64,000 nt of DNA from an uncultured Oscillospiraceae bacterium (GCA_934597175.1 CAKTQR010000005.1:1-64000), one strand, 5' to 3'; positions 41,928 to 50,778 are shown, counted from the first letter of the stretch. Translations and numbers: made by a program. Notes: generated from the letters alone by a model not told the origin.

Positions 41928-43030
41928 GGCGTGTTATCCTCTAATGCTTTAATATAAAACTCCTGTAGTTTTACCGCCTCGGCGGTGATATCAAAGCCGT
42001 GGGCGGCGATCTCGGCACGGCGGTCGGTGCGAGGGGTGTCACGCTTTTCGAGTATCTTTTCCGCCCAAGCGTCCGGCGCTGCCGACAGCGGCATGATGCC
42101 CACCAGACCGTCCGTCAGGATGCACTCCGGCGGGACTTTGTCCGAGATGATGCACGGCAGGCCGGCGGCCTGCGCCTCAACCATCGTGACCGGCAGCCCC
42201 TCGTACAGCGACGGGAACACAAACACATCCATCGCCTGCATGAGCTCGGCGACATCGCTGCGCACGCCGAGGAAACGGACATGCCCGGCAATGCCGAGCG
42301 CCTGCGCCTTTGCCTGCATCTTCGGCATATCGTCTCCGCCGCCGACTAAAAGCAGAACTGCGTTCGGCTCACTCTTGAGCAGCGCCGCAAAAATTTCGAG
42401 CAGAAACGGGTGATTTTTGGGCTGATTAAATCTGCCAACATGACCGACGACAAGCTCGTCATTAAGTCCGAGCTGCTGCCGCACATCCGCCCGATTTGCG
42501 GGGGCATAGGCATACGCAGCGGTGTCAATGGCGTTGTTGATGATCTGATACGGCGCACCGCCGAACATCCAGTCACCGGCATCCTTTCCGCAGGCGAACA
42601 GGCAGGTGGCATATTTGGGGATTGCCCGCTTATACCACAGCTTTATCGGATATTTCAGGTTTTTGTCCTGATTGGCACTATGACTATGGGCAATGCGCAC
42701 GGGAACATTGTGCCGTGCGGCGACCTTCAGTATCACAGAACTCAGGCAATCCTGATGAACATGGACGATCTTGTACACCGGCGGGCCGTCAAAAAACTGA
42801 TCGAGCGCACCCAAGTAGCTCTTGCTCCACGGCACGAGCCGGGGTAGGCGATATATCCTGCCGCCAAGGGCTTCGATCTCGTCGTCAAACGCCGCACGCT
42901 CTTGGCGGTGTACCAGAAAATCAAACTGCACCTTGCTGCGGTCAACATGACGGTAAAAATTCATGAGCATGGACTCCAGCCCGCCACGCTCCATATGGGT
43001 AACAACTTGTAAAATGCGGATCGGAGACAT
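41918..43030 (-). CDS. Family 4 glycosyltransferase (EpsF-like)
   Basis: A 370-residue GT-B enzyme starting ILQVVTHMERGGLESMLMNF, with VGHVGRFNQPKNHPFLLEIF and VFPSLYEGLPVTMVEAQAAG as the donor site. It resembles EpsF-type enzymes of firmicute exopolysaccharide operons. Its 3' end (coding [12 protein letters not shown]) is duplicated 1027 bases downstream. The start overlaps nothing and follows the polymerase gene by three bases. Confidence 0.9.
   Translation of the reverse strand: MSPIRILQVVTHMERGGLESMLMNFYRHVDRSKVQFDFLVHRQERAAFDDEIEALGGRIYRLPRLVPWSKSYLGALDQFFDGPPVYKIVHVHQDCLSSVILKVAARHNVPVRIAHSHSANQDKNLKYPIKLWYKRAIPKYATCLFACGKDAGDWMFGGAPYQIINNAIDTAAYAYAPANRADVRQQLGLNDELVVGHVGRFNQPKNHPFLLEIFAALLKSEPNAVLLLVGGGDDMPKMQAKAQALGIAGHVRFLGVRSDVAELMQAMDVFVFPSLYEGLPVTMVEAQAAGLPCIISDKVPPECILTDGLVGIMPLSAAPDAWAEKILEKRDTPRTDRRAEIAAHGFDITAEAVKLQEFYIKALEDNTPCQ
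41954..41989 (-). repeat. 36-bp direct repeat, original copy within the GT4 gene
   Basis: The partner of 40927-40962. Both copies encode the same residues in the same frame relative to GT4, so this is the parental copy. Confidence 0.9.
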
Positions 43031-43033
43031 CCA

Positions 43034-44143
43034 TCACCCTCCCAGCTGTGCAAAGTATTCCGATACGGTCAAGCGTGCAAAGTCCTGGTCAAACGGGATC
43101 GCAATAACATTTGCGTAGTAAAAATATGCAATATAGCCCAGCACCATAAGCAGGGCGAGCACTCTGCCGTCCTTGCCGCCGATCTTCTTGAGCATCCACG
43201 GCAGCGACAGCGACTGGAATATCAAAAAATAGTTTGCAAGTCTGCCGAAATAGTTTGCCGTGCCGAACAGGCCGACGAACATTATCGCACCGTTGAGCAT
43301 GGTCAGATTCATTATAAGGTTCTCCGCCTTCGAGCTGTCGGCAAACAGCCGCCTGCGGTAGACACATGACAGCACCAGCGGGACATTGCACACGAGCACC
43401 CGGAAAATGTTGACGCCCTCACCCGTGAACGACGAGGCCGTGTACTCCTCGCCGAGCATCGTCGTGATATCGACGACCGTGCCTATCAGCGGACGCAGCA
43501 TAAAGCCCGCCGCAACGAAGATCGCCAGCATCCAATAGGTCTTCTTCGACCAGGGCCGGAACTCCATGAACGGCACGAGCAGATACATGAGCGAGTACGG
43601 GTGGATAAGCGTCGCAACGCCCACGGCGGCTATATACAAAAGCCACCTGCCCTTGAGCGCAAGCGTCACGGCGACGGTGGCGATGCCGACCGCCGCAGCC
43701 TGCTTTATGCCCGCAAAGGCAAAGGTGTAGCAGCCCGTGGTAAACAGCAGGAAAACCGTCAGCGGATAATTGACCGAGTACCTGCGGGCAAAAGCGACAT
43801 AGCAGCCGACGGTCAGAAACGCCCAGAACATCAGGTAGTTCTGCGTGGATACGCCGGCCGTTTTCAGTTGGTAATTGACCCAGTTGAACAGGGGATTCGA
43901 GCCAATGCTCTTGTCGGACGCTTCCCATGAGGCTTCGGTTATCATTTCGTAGCCGTGGCGATATGCGCCGGTGTCGTTGCAGTGCGTGCGCAGCCCGGCA
44001 AAGCCCGCCAGCAGTACGATAAGAAGCACGGTGCAAAAAATGCGGCGCTTTCGCCGGGCGGGGTCGGGCGGCCTGAGCGTGACATGGTCCTCGCTCCATG
44101 CCAGTGCGACCGCCATGAGCATGAGTATGACTAACTGACGCAT
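43034..44143 (-). CDS. EpsG-family polysaccharide polymerase (Wzy-like)
   Basis: A 369-residue membrane protein with about ten hydrophobic segments and the EpsG-type HCNDTGAYRHGYEMI loop after the first ones. FAFAGIKQAAAVGIATVAVT and GVATLIHPYSLMYLLVPFME match the conserved core. It should join lipid-linked repeat units outside the membrane. The start at 44143 has GGAGA eight bases upstream and leaves two bases after the GT4 stop; the frame is open further up but within that gene. Confidence 0.88.
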   Translation of the reverse strand: MRQLVILMLMAVALAWSEDHVTLRPPDPARRKRRIFCTVLLIVLLAGFAGLRTHCNDTGAYRHGYEMITEASWEASDKSIGSNPLFNWVNYQLKTAGVSTQNYLMFWAFLTVGCYVAFARRYSVNYPLTVFLLFTTGCYTFAFAGIKQAAAVGIATVAVTLALKGRWLLYIAAVGVATLIHPYSLMYLLVPFMEFRPWSKKTYWMLAIFVAAGFMLRPLIGTVVDITTMLGEEYTASSFTGEGVNIFRVLVCNVPLVLSCVYRRRLFADSSKAENLIMNLTMLNGAIMFVGLFGTANYFGRLANYFLIFQSLSLPWMLKKIGGKDGRVLALLMVLGYIAYFYYANVIAIPFDQDFARLTVSEYFAQLGG

Positions 44144-44145
44144 TT

Positions 44146-45234
44146 TCAGATCTCCAGGTGTTTGATCGTCTCCGCCACGACGGCGGTTTTGCTGAACTTC
44201 CGCTCCATGAGCGCACGGCCGCTGAGACCCATTTCGGTGCGCCGGTCGACCGGCAGCTGCGCAAAGCGCTGCAATGCGGCGCAGAGAGCATCGGCGTCCC
44301 TTATAGGGCACAAAAATCCGCTCACGCCGTCCTCCACCGCCTCACGGCAGCCGGGGATATCGCTGGTTACGAGCGGGCGACCGGAGGCTGCGGCCTCCAG
44401 CAGCACATTGGACATGCCCTCGTGATACGACGGCAGAACGACGCAGCTCGACATGGCGTAAAACGGCTTCATGTCCTCCTGATAGCCGTGGTACTTGACC
44501 ACGCCCGCCTCCTCAAGCTCGTCCATGACGGGCTTGTAGGCTTCCTCGAACGAGCCGACAAAGTGAAACTCCACGCTGTCGCCGAGCTCCTGCTTCATCC
44601 GTTTTGCGGCGAAAAACAGCTCGTCCACGCCCTTTTCGTGCATGACACGACCCACGAAAAGAAAGCGCACCGGCCCGTCCTGCGGGTAGGGCTGGCAGGG
44701 GTAATCGTCCAGATTGACGCCCGCACCGTTGAGCACCGCATCACGCCCCTGCGGCACGACGCCGGTGGCGACGAGGGTGTCCCTGTTCCCGGCGTTTTCG
44801 AAAAACACGACCCTTGCGGCATTGAGCGCCGGCTTATACAGCGCCAGCACGAAGTTTTTGAGCCAGCCGCCGTTTTCGATGGCGCTGCCGAGGCCGGTGA
44901 TGTTCACGGCGTAGGGAATGTGCGCCATGCGGCAGGCCATGCCGCCGTAGATATTGGGCTTGATGGTGTATGTAATGACGAGGTCGGGCTTGACCTCCTT
45001 GAGCATAGCACGGTACTGCTTAAACAGCCTGCTGTCCCGCACGGGATTCATCCCCCTGCGGTCAACGGGCAGCTCAATCACTCGGTCTGCCAGCATAAGC
45101 AGCTCGTCCCAGCGGTCGTTGTGAGGAACGGCGACCGTGACGCTTGCGTGCTTTTTGAGTTCTGCAATAAGGTCTTTGCGAAAATCATACAGCCCACCGC
45201 TGTGGTTCGCCAGTATTACAATTTTCTTCATCAT
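44146..45234 (-). CDS. Family 4 glycosyltransferase, PglA-like
   Basis: A 362-residue GT-B enzyme beginning IVILANHSGGLYDFRKDLIA. It has ITYTIKPNIYGGMACRMAHI and NITGLGSAIENGG in the acceptor half and RFLFVGRVMHEKGVDELFFA with SYHEGMSNVLLEAAASGRPL in the donor half. This type, like PglA and WbpU-type enzymes, usually adds the second sugar to the undecaprenyl-linked first sugar. It fits with the PglC-like and PglE-like genes nearby. ATGA overlap with the ATP-grasp gene. Confidence 0.9.
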   Translation of the reverse strand: MMKKIVILANHSGGLYDFRKDLIAELKKHASVTVAVPHNDRWDELLMLADRVIELPVDRRGMNPVRDSRLFKQYRAMLKEVKPDLVITYTIKPNIYGGMACRMAHIPYAVNITGLGSAIENGGWLKNFVLALYKPALNAARVVFFENAGNRDTLVATGVVPQGRDAVLNGAGVNLDDYPCQPYPQDGPVRFLFVGRVMHEKGVDELFFAAKRMKQELGDSVEFHFVGSFEEAYKPVMDELEEAGVVKYHGYQEDMKPFYAMSSCVVLPSYHEGMSNVLLEAAASGRPLVTSDIPGCREAVEDGVSGFLCPIRDADALCAALQRFAQLPVDRRTEMGLSGRALMERKFSKTAVVAETIKHLEI

Positions 45235-46205
45235 GACATATCGTCCAATACAAGTGTTTTTATCTCGTTGTATTTCATCATAACAACGCCGCTTTTATAA
45301 TCTCCAACCGAGGGCACATTTTCCTGCCCGGTCAGATTGTTCACGATCATTTGCGGCGTTTTCACACCACATTCGTAGGCATGCGGATAGCCGCCGCCGA
45401 AACGGGGATTGACCTCGGAGATGTAATACTCGTCCCCGATTCTGAAGATGTCCATGTCGATTTGCGCACGATAGCCGCTTTCTTCTACAAAATGCGATAT
45501 CAGCGCAAACAGCTTTTCGTCCTTAAAAGATAATGCTTTATCCGTCTCTCCTGCACGCATCACCAGTTTTTCCTTCGTGAAGATGGCAGCCACCCGCCCG
45601 GAAAGCATATCCGTGTAGACATCGGCGCCGATCTCCTGACCGTTAAGGAACTCCTGAATGATCATGTCCGGCTGGTGCTTGAAAAGAAACTCCGCCGTTT
45701 CCAAATCATCCGCCTTGGATATGTGCAAACTGGCGCTGCCAAAACGAGGCTTTACGAAAACGGGGAAGGTCACCTCTCCGTCGGCGAGCGCCTTTTCAAA
45801 TGTCGAAAACTGCGTGTAGGTTTTTGCGCAGCGATAGCCATGCTCGGTAAGCCAGTTATACATAGCCCATTTATCAAGAGCCATCTCGCACAAATCGTAT
45901 GACGAGCCGATAACCGTTGAGCCAACGGCTCTAAAATCTGCTTCGTGCTGAGCCAAAAGCGACAGCTCGGGGTCGATTAAAGACAGAACGCCGTCAATAT
46001 GTTCGTTTTCGCAAATGGTCAGTATTTCATTGATGTAACCGGGAGCGGTCATACGAGAAACAATAAAAAACGCATCCGCATCGTACAGAGCCGGTGCATA
46101 TGGGCTGCAATCCGTTGCAATAACTTTACCGGAAACGCCAACCGCTTCTTTAAAATACTGCACGACTTTATTTCGGGTTCCACAGCTTAATATCAAAATG
46201 TTCAT
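45231..46205 (-). CDS. ATP-grasp ligase in the polysaccharide operon
   Basis: A 324-residue ATP-grasp enzyme. The pre-grasp domain starts MNILILSCGTRNKVVQYFKE, the ATP-binding core has FVKPRFGSASLHI and QEFLNGQEIGADVYTDMLSG, and the metal-binding end is EVNPRFGGGYPHAYECG. ATP-grasp ligases join a carboxylate to an amine or thiol via an acyl phosphate. Its start overlaps the PLP-enzyme stop (ATGA) and its stop overlaps the next GT4 start. An amide-linked amino acid on a sugar is a plausible product, but this is inference. Confidence 0.85.
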   Translation of the reverse strand: MNILILSCGTRNKVVQYFKEAVGVSGKVIATDCSPYAPALYDADAFFIVSRMTAPGYINEILTICENEHIDGVLSLIDPELSLLAQHEADFRAVGSTVIGSSYDLCEMALDKWAMYNWLTEHGYRCAKTYTQFSTFEKALADGEVTFPVFVKPRFGSASLHISKADDLETAEFLFKHQPDMIIQEFLNGQEIGADVYTDMLSGRVAAIFTKEKLVMRAGETDKALSFKDEKLFALISHFVEESGYRAQIDMDIFRIGDEYYISEVNPRFGGGYPHAYECGVKTPQMIVNNLTGQENVPSVGDYKSGVVMMKYNEIKTLVLDDMS

Positions 46206-47098
46206 GTGTGCTTTATCATCCAATCGTAGAAAATCGGCGTACCGCCAGTGTGGATAAACAAGAGTTTCTTTTTCCTGATCTTATGCAGCTTCACATATTC
46301 CTCCATGCCCCAAAATGCTTTTCCTGTGTATGTCGGATCAAGCGGGATACCATGTTGAGTGAGTACATCTTCTATCGTAATATCAATATTCTCGTCATGC
46401 TGCCCGTATCCGCCACAAATATAGTCATCGACGAAGAACAGATCATTCCCCGCATCCTCGCCGCAATACGCCTTGACGCTATCGGACACGACTTGCCCTC
46501 CACGAGGATTCTGGCGGGCAATACTTATCCCTATTATATTGGCGGAGCTATGGCAACGCCTCTTGCCGCAAATCAGCCCTGCTTGCGTTGTGCCCGTTCC
46601 AGAAGCATGAAAAATATAATCGAATTCAATCCCGTGCTCCTGCTCATACGCAACAATCTCGTCAAAAGCAAGATCATACGCTTTTGTCCCGATGTTTCCG
46701 TGCCCGCCGCCTTGAATGAAATATGCTTGCTTTCCTTCTGTTACATAGCTATTCATAACTTCTTCTATTGTCTGCGCTACATCCGCTACACTGCACACGG
46801 TTATATCGGCATTGAACAATGTCACCATTTTTCTGTTCGCCGAGTCGTTATTATCTTCTGTTGAGATGATGTGGCAATGTATACCCCTTGCAGCAGCCAT
46901 ATTAGCAATAATCCTGCAATGATTTGAACTGCTGCTGCCGTAAGTTACAACGGTGTCGTAGTTTCCGCTTTCAATTTCTTGAAAGAAAAGCTGTGCTTTT
47001 CTGACCTTGTTTCCACCAAATGAATACGGGATCAAGTCGTCACGCATGACAAAAATCTCATTTGATGCAAGCTCCATCAGTTTGTATATTGGCACCAT
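46202..47098 (-). CDS. PLP enzyme of the ACC deaminase/D-cysteine desulfhydrase family
   Basis: A 298-residue fold-type II PLP enzyme. The PLP lysine is in FGGNKVRK (about K41), the phosphate loop in SGTGTTQAGL, and SSSSNHCRI and HTGGTPIFYDWM are family features. Relatives deaminate ACC or desulfurise D-cysteine. The start at 47098 has GGAG-CGGAG upstream and overlaps the sugar transferase gene by 41 bases; an ATG at 47137 would overlap by 80. Next to an ATP-grasp ligase it may supply or modify an amino acid for the polymer. Substrate unknown. Confidence 0.82.
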   Translation of the reverse strand: MVPIYKLMELASNEIFVMRDDLIPYSFGGNKVRKAQLFFQEIESGNYDTVVTYGSSSSNHCRIIANMAAARGIHCHIISTEDNNDSANRKMVTLFNADITVCSVADVAQTIEEVMNSYVTEGKQAYFIQGGGHGNIGTKAYDLAFDEIVAYEQEHGIEFDYIFHASGTGTTQAGLICGKRRCHSSANIIGISIARQNPRGGQVVSDSVKAYCGEDAGNDLFFVDDYICGGYGQHDENIDITIEDVLTQHGIPLDPTYTGKAFWGMEEYVKLHKIRKKKLLFIHTGGTPIFYDWMIKHT

Positions 47099-47720
47099 TA
47101 TCTCCGCTCCTGTATATATCAAAATCTTCTTGAGCATTTAACTGAATCCCGCTATGCGATAGTGCAACAGCTACTGTGCGCAGCAAAATGTTAAAGTCGC
47201 CACAAAACGAAACGGTTGAAGCATATTGCAAATCGTAAGAAAACTTTTCTTCCCATGAGACGCAGTTTCTCCCGTTAATTTGGGCAAGCCCGGTAAGCCC
47301 AGGGCGCACATCATGGCGATGCCGCTCCTCATCTGTGTAATACGGCAGATACTTGACCAGCAGCGGTCTCGGGCCGATGATGCTCATTTTGCCCCGGAAG
47401 ATATCCCACAGCTCGGGCAGCTCGTCAAGGCTCGTTGACCGCAGTGCGCTGCCGAAGCGGCCGAGACGCTCCTCGTCGGGCAAAAGCTCGCCGTTGGCGT
47501 CACGCTCGTCGCTCATGCTGCGGAACTTGTGCAGCATGAAAACTTTCTCGTCCCTGCCCGGGCGCTCCTGACAAAATATCACGGGGCTGCCGAGCTTTAT
47601 GCGCACCAAGACCGCCGTCACCAAAAGCACCGGCGACAGCACGATAAGCGCACAGCCGGAAAGCACGATATCCAGCAGCCGCTTTATGTACTTTTCATAG
47701 ACCCCGGCCTTGTGCTGCAT
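47058..47720 (-). CDS. Undecaprenyl-phosphate sugar phosphotransferase, PglC-like
   Basis: A 220-residue small-type bacterial sugar transferase. A single re-entrant membrane helix (LLDIVLSGCALIVLSPVLLV) is followed by the catalytic core KFRSM, TSLDELPELWDIFRGKMSII, GPRPLL and VRPGLTGLAQING. It transfers a phospho-sugar to undecaprenyl phosphate and thus starts repeat-unit synthesis. The start at 47720 shares one base with the preceding stop (TGATG). With the PglE-like aminotransferase just upstream, a diamino-trideoxy or 4-amino sugar is the likely first residue. Confidence 0.93.
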   Translation of the reverse strand: MQHKAGVYEKYIKRLLDIVLSGCALIVLSPVLLVTAVLVRIKLGSPVIFCQERPGRDEKVFMLHKFRSMSDERDANGELLPDEERLGRFGSALRSTSLDELPELWDIFRGKMSIIGPRPLLVKYLPYYTDEERHRHDVRPGLTGLAQINGRNCVSWEEKFSYDLQYASTVSFCGDFNILLRTVAVALSHSGIQLNAQEDFDIYRSGDNGANIQTDGACIK

Positions 47721-48841
47721 CAAAACATCCCCCGGATGACCGCACACACACGGTCGACATCGTCCATGCTCATCTTCGTGTCGCTGGGCAGACACACGCC
47801 GTGGGCAAACAGGTCGTCGCACACGGGCGTCTCGCTCACGCCGACGAAGGGGCAGTCGGCAAAGACCGGCTGCATGTTCATGGGCTTCCACAGATGGCGG
47901 CCCTCGATATTCGCCTCGTTCAGCCCGGCGAGCAGCTCGGCGGGCGTCACGCCGCAGCCCGGGTCGAGCAAAGCGGCCGACAGCCAGCGATTCGGCTCGG
48001 CGCAGTCGAGCTTCGGCTGCATCGTGAGCGGCAGACCGGCGAGCTTCTCGCAGTAGCGGTCGAAAATTTCCCGCTTCTGCTGCACACGCAGCGGCAGCAC
48101 CTTCATCTGACCACGGCCGATGCCGGCGCAGATGTTGCTCATGCGGTAGTTATATCCGATAAGCTCGTGCTGATACCACGGCGCAGCCTCACGGGCCTGC
48201 GTCGCAAGCTTCAGGGCAAGCTTCGCTTCCTCCTGCGTTCTGCAAAGCAGCATGCCGCCGCCGGAGGTGGTGATTATCTTGTTCCCGTTAAACGACAGTC
48301 CGCCGTATTCGCCGAAGCTGCCGCACTTTTTGCCGCCGTATTCCGAGCCGAGCGCCTCGGCGGCGTCCTCGATGAGCGGGACACCGTGCTCACGGCAGAC
48401 GGCGGATATCTCGTCAAGCTTGGCGGGGTTGCCGTACAGGTGCACTGCGACCACCGCCTTGGGCGTACCGTGCAGCTCAAACGCACGGCGCAGGGCGTCC
48501 GGGCACATGTTCCAGGTCTCACGCTCGGAGTCTATAAACACCGGCTTTGCGCCGCAGTAGGCGATGGGGTTTGCCGAAGCCGAGAAGGTCAGGCTCTGGC
48601 AGAACACCGTGTCGCCGGGCTTCACGCCTGCGAGTATCATCGCAAGGTGCAGCGCCGCCGTACCGGCGGAAAGGGCGACGGGAAAGCCCCCGCCCATGTA
48701 AGCGGCGACGGCGTTTTCAAATTCGTTGACATTCTCGCCCAGGGGTGCGACCCAGTTTTTCCGGAACGCATCGTGTATGTATTCAAGTTCATAGCCCTCG
48801 TCGGACATGTGGGGGCTTGCCAGCAAAAGACGCTTATCCAT
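47720..48841 (-). CDS. DegT/DnrJ-type sugar aminotransferase, PglE-like
   Basis: A 373-residue PLP aminotransferase with ALSAGTAALHLAMILAGVKP at the cofactor phosphate site, LIEDAAEALGS and the Schiff-base lysine in FNGNKIITTSGGG. It converts a UDP-4-keto-6-deoxy sugar to the 4-amino sugar. It is the first gene of the twenty-gene minus-strand operon. GGAGATAA lies before the start. The dehydratase that makes its substrate and the matching acetyltransferase PglD are not in this window. Confidence 0.92.
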   Translation of the reverse strand: MDKRLLLASPHMSDEGYELEYIHDAFRKNWVAPLGENVNEFENAVAAYMGGGFPVALSAGTAALHLAMILAGVKPGDTVFCQSLTFSASANPIAYCGAKPVFIDSERETWNMCPDALRRAFELHGTPKAVVAVHLYGNPAKLDEISAVCREHGVPLIEDAAEALGSEYGGKKCGSFGEYGGLSFNGNKIITTSGGGMLLCRTQEEAKLALKLATQAREAAPWYQHELIGYNYRMSNICAGIGRGQMKVLPLRVQQKREIFDRYCEKLAGLPLTMQPKLDCAEPNRWLSAALLDPGCGVTPAELLAGLNEANIEGRHLWKPMNMQPVFADCPFVGVSETPVCDDLFAHGVCLPSDTKMSMDDVDRVCAVIRGMF

Positions 48842-48868
48842 ATTTATCTCCTATCGTTTTCGGCAAAA

Positions 48869-48917
48869 GCGGACGGCTTTCCGCAAAATGTCCGCAGCAA
48901 CACTATTATAAATTATA
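48869..48917 (-). promoter_or_regulatory. Probable promoter and leader hairpin of the polysaccharide operon
   Basis: Two overlapping-distance TATAAT boxes occur on the minus strand (48917-48912 and 48910-48905) without a good -35 match. Downstream in the leader is a hairpin GCGGAC (48895-48890) with GTCCGC (48874-48869) followed by TTTTG, possibly an attenuator. Only the -10 boxes are well supported. Confidence 0.45.
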
Positions 48918-49002
48918 TTTGTACCACGAATTACGAGAAATTGCAAGAGCTTGGCAATATTAGCACACATATCGCCGTCATTAGTTTGCCGTTGTCTTAT
49001 CG

Positions 49003-49031
49003 TTGACCGGCTTAGGAAAACATGGTAAACT
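49003..49031 (+). promoter_or_regulatory. Promoter of the small membrane-protein operon
   Basis: TTGACC (49003-49008), a 17-base spacer and TAAACT (49026-49031), 31 bases before the start at 49063. Confidence 0.75.
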
Positions 49032-49062
49032 AGAGGCGGGATAAAGGGAGGTGCGGTGGATA

Positions 49063-49680
49063 ATGAAGATAGTGTTGTTTTTATGGCTGGCATGGTTTGT
49101 TTTGGTGGTCGTAACCTTAGTTCTGGGCGTAAGGGAGCTTATAAGAGACAAAAAGCAGCATGCACAGATCGGCACGGCATGGACAAGGGTCGAGGAACTG
49201 CTGTTTTATTGGCTGGGAACTGCCCAATTGCTCTGCATCTTTTGCCTAAGCTTGTACGGGAGCACATTCAGCCCCGGGGCGGTCGGCGGCTTTACGGCGC
49301 AAAAATTGCTGACGGCCGTTATAATGACGGTTTTTATGCCGCCCAACACAGCGGTCATTGTTATGATCATTGCTGCCCGAATGGGTCGCCGGGAAGAGCA
49401 AAGCGACGCACCCGCCGAGCCGTTCAAGTTCACTGCGGGAATGAAGCTCGTGTGTGCCGCATTAGTCATAATCATTGTTGCCGCCACGCTCGCCTATAGG
49501 TACGGCGCATTGAGCGCAGGCACGGCACTTTTGATAATGCTGCTCAGCACCGTCATTGCGCAGGGCGTGTTCCTCATATCACTGCGCAAAAAACCAAAGC
49601 ACCCCGCCGAGCGGGAGGATAACAAGGACGAAGTCGGGAAATTAAGAGAAACCAACGATGAAAGTGAGGGTACACAATGA
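49063..49680 (+). CDS. Multi-pass membrane protein of unknown function
   Basis: A 205-residue protein with hydrophobic segments at about 2-22, 50-66, 84-106, 126-144 and 148-168, then a charged cytoplasmic tail rich in Lys, Glu and Asp. I do not recognise the family. GGGAGGTG lies nine bases before the ATG at 49063; a GTG at 49051 is in frame but falls on that signal. The stop overlaps the next start in an ATGA, so it heads a small operon. Confidence 0.75.
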   Translation: MKIVLFLWLAWFVLVVVTLVLGVRELIRDKKQHAQIGTAWTRVEELLFYWLGTAQLLCIFCLSLYGSTFSPGAVGGFTAQKLLTAVIMTVFMPPNTAVIVMIIAARMGRREEQSDAPAEPFKFTAGMKLVCAALVIIIVAATLAYRYGALSAGTALLIMLLSTVIAQGVFLISLRKKPKHPAEREDNKDEVGKLRETNDESEGTQ

Positions 49681-50159
49681 AAAAGAAAGCTATAGTCATT
49701 TGCTCGGCAGCTGCGCTTGTGGCTGTCGCCGTGCTGCTTTATGTAGTCCTCGGCAGGGCGGGGCTTAAAACCGTGACGGTCGACGGATACGGCAGCATCA
49801 GCGTGCCCGAGGAGTGGACGGCGACCGATGTCGACGGCTTCCTGCACATTTCACGGGAGAAAAACGGCGAGAGCGTGGATGTCCTTGTCCGGTACGATAA
49901 TGAGGACGGGGTCAACCCTCAGTTTGCCGACATCGCAGACTTTGAGCGGCTGCAAGATACAAACTATTCAAACAGCGCAAGCTGCGGCAAGGAAAAAGTA
50001 AGCTACAGTGACGGCTCGACCGATGAGCTGATCGTCTTGCGCCTTACCGGGTATGAAAACGACGAATCGACCATGTTCATCTGTGTTGACAAGTCCGCCT
50101 CGGAGAAGCAGCTTCAGGAGATAGCAAAATCATATGAGTGCAAACAGCCCGAGGGCTGA
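49677..50159 (+). CDS. Membrane-anchored extracytoplasmic protein of unknown function
   Basis: A 160-residue protein with a Lys-rich start and one hydrophobic segment (IVICSAAALVAVAVLLYVVL, residues 6-25) that acts as an uncleaved signal anchor. The outside part is acidic and begins with VTVDGYGSISVPEEWTATDV, a pattern seen in small secreted domains that sense or bind at the cell surface. ATGA overlap with the gene before. No function known. Confidence 0.75.
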   Translation: MKKKAIVICSAAALVAVAVLLYVVLGRAGLKTVTVDGYGSISVPEEWTATDVDGFLHISREKNGESVDVLVRYDNEDGVNPQFADIADFERLQDTNYSNSASCGKEKVSYSDGSTDELIVLRLTGYENDESTMFICVDKSASEKQLQEIAKSYECKQPEG

Positions 50160-50184
50160 GAAAAACGCAAAGGAGAGAGCTGAG

Positions 50185-50774
50185 ATGACACATCACAATA
50201 ACATGGACGCTGCTTTTCGCAGCCTTAACGATGCGGCGGCGGAGGCAGGCGGGCGGCCGAGATAAACGCCGAGAACGGGGTCGAGCTGCACTGGCTTACA
50301 GATTGGGACGACGAGCGGGGCGTGGATTTGACCGTCGGCGGGCACGACTACGCCGAGCTTATCGACACCTGCTTTAGATACTGCACGCATGTCTCGTTCA
50401 GCACCCGTTTTTGCGGCGGCAAAATTGACCTCCCCGAGCCGTACATTAGCCCCGTGGACGACAGCGACACGGCGGTGCTGCCGTGCAGCGAGAAAACGAG
50501 GGAGTATGTGCTCAATGCGGTCGATGACCTGTTCGGGTGGATAGACAGCAATAACAAGCCCGAGGACATGACCTTTTACCGAGCAGACGGAAGCATATTT
50601 TTCTGGCTGCTGACGCATGAGGGCGTGTGCTGCCTGCTCAGCCGCCCGGACGAGGATGTGTCGGGCATAGTCGGCAAGCCCGATTGGCACACCTGCCCGC
50701 CCGAGCCATTCCCCGTGATTTTGATCCCGCCCGACCTCGCCGCCTTCCGCCTCGCCCTTCCGAATAAGAGGTGA
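50185..50774 (+). pseudogene. Hypothetical gene with a probable frameshift
   Basis: An ATG at 50185 with AAAGGAG upstream opens a frame (MTHHNNMDAAFRSLNDAAAE) that stops after 24 codons. The neighbouring frame then continues without a break through INAENGVELHWLTDWDDERG to FPVILIPPDLAAFRLALPNK at 50774. The shift must lie between 50229 and 50261, in the GGC/GGCGG-rich run. Without a shift, translation could only begin at GTG 50322, which has no ribosome-binding site. The product, about 195 residues and soluble, is not recognised. Confidence 0.6.
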
Positions 50775-50778
50775 CACG

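Noticed and set aside
48842..49062. Riboswitch in the leader of the polysaccharide operon
   Set aside because: Only one short hairpin followed by a T-run is seen; there is no conserved aptamer core that I can recognise.
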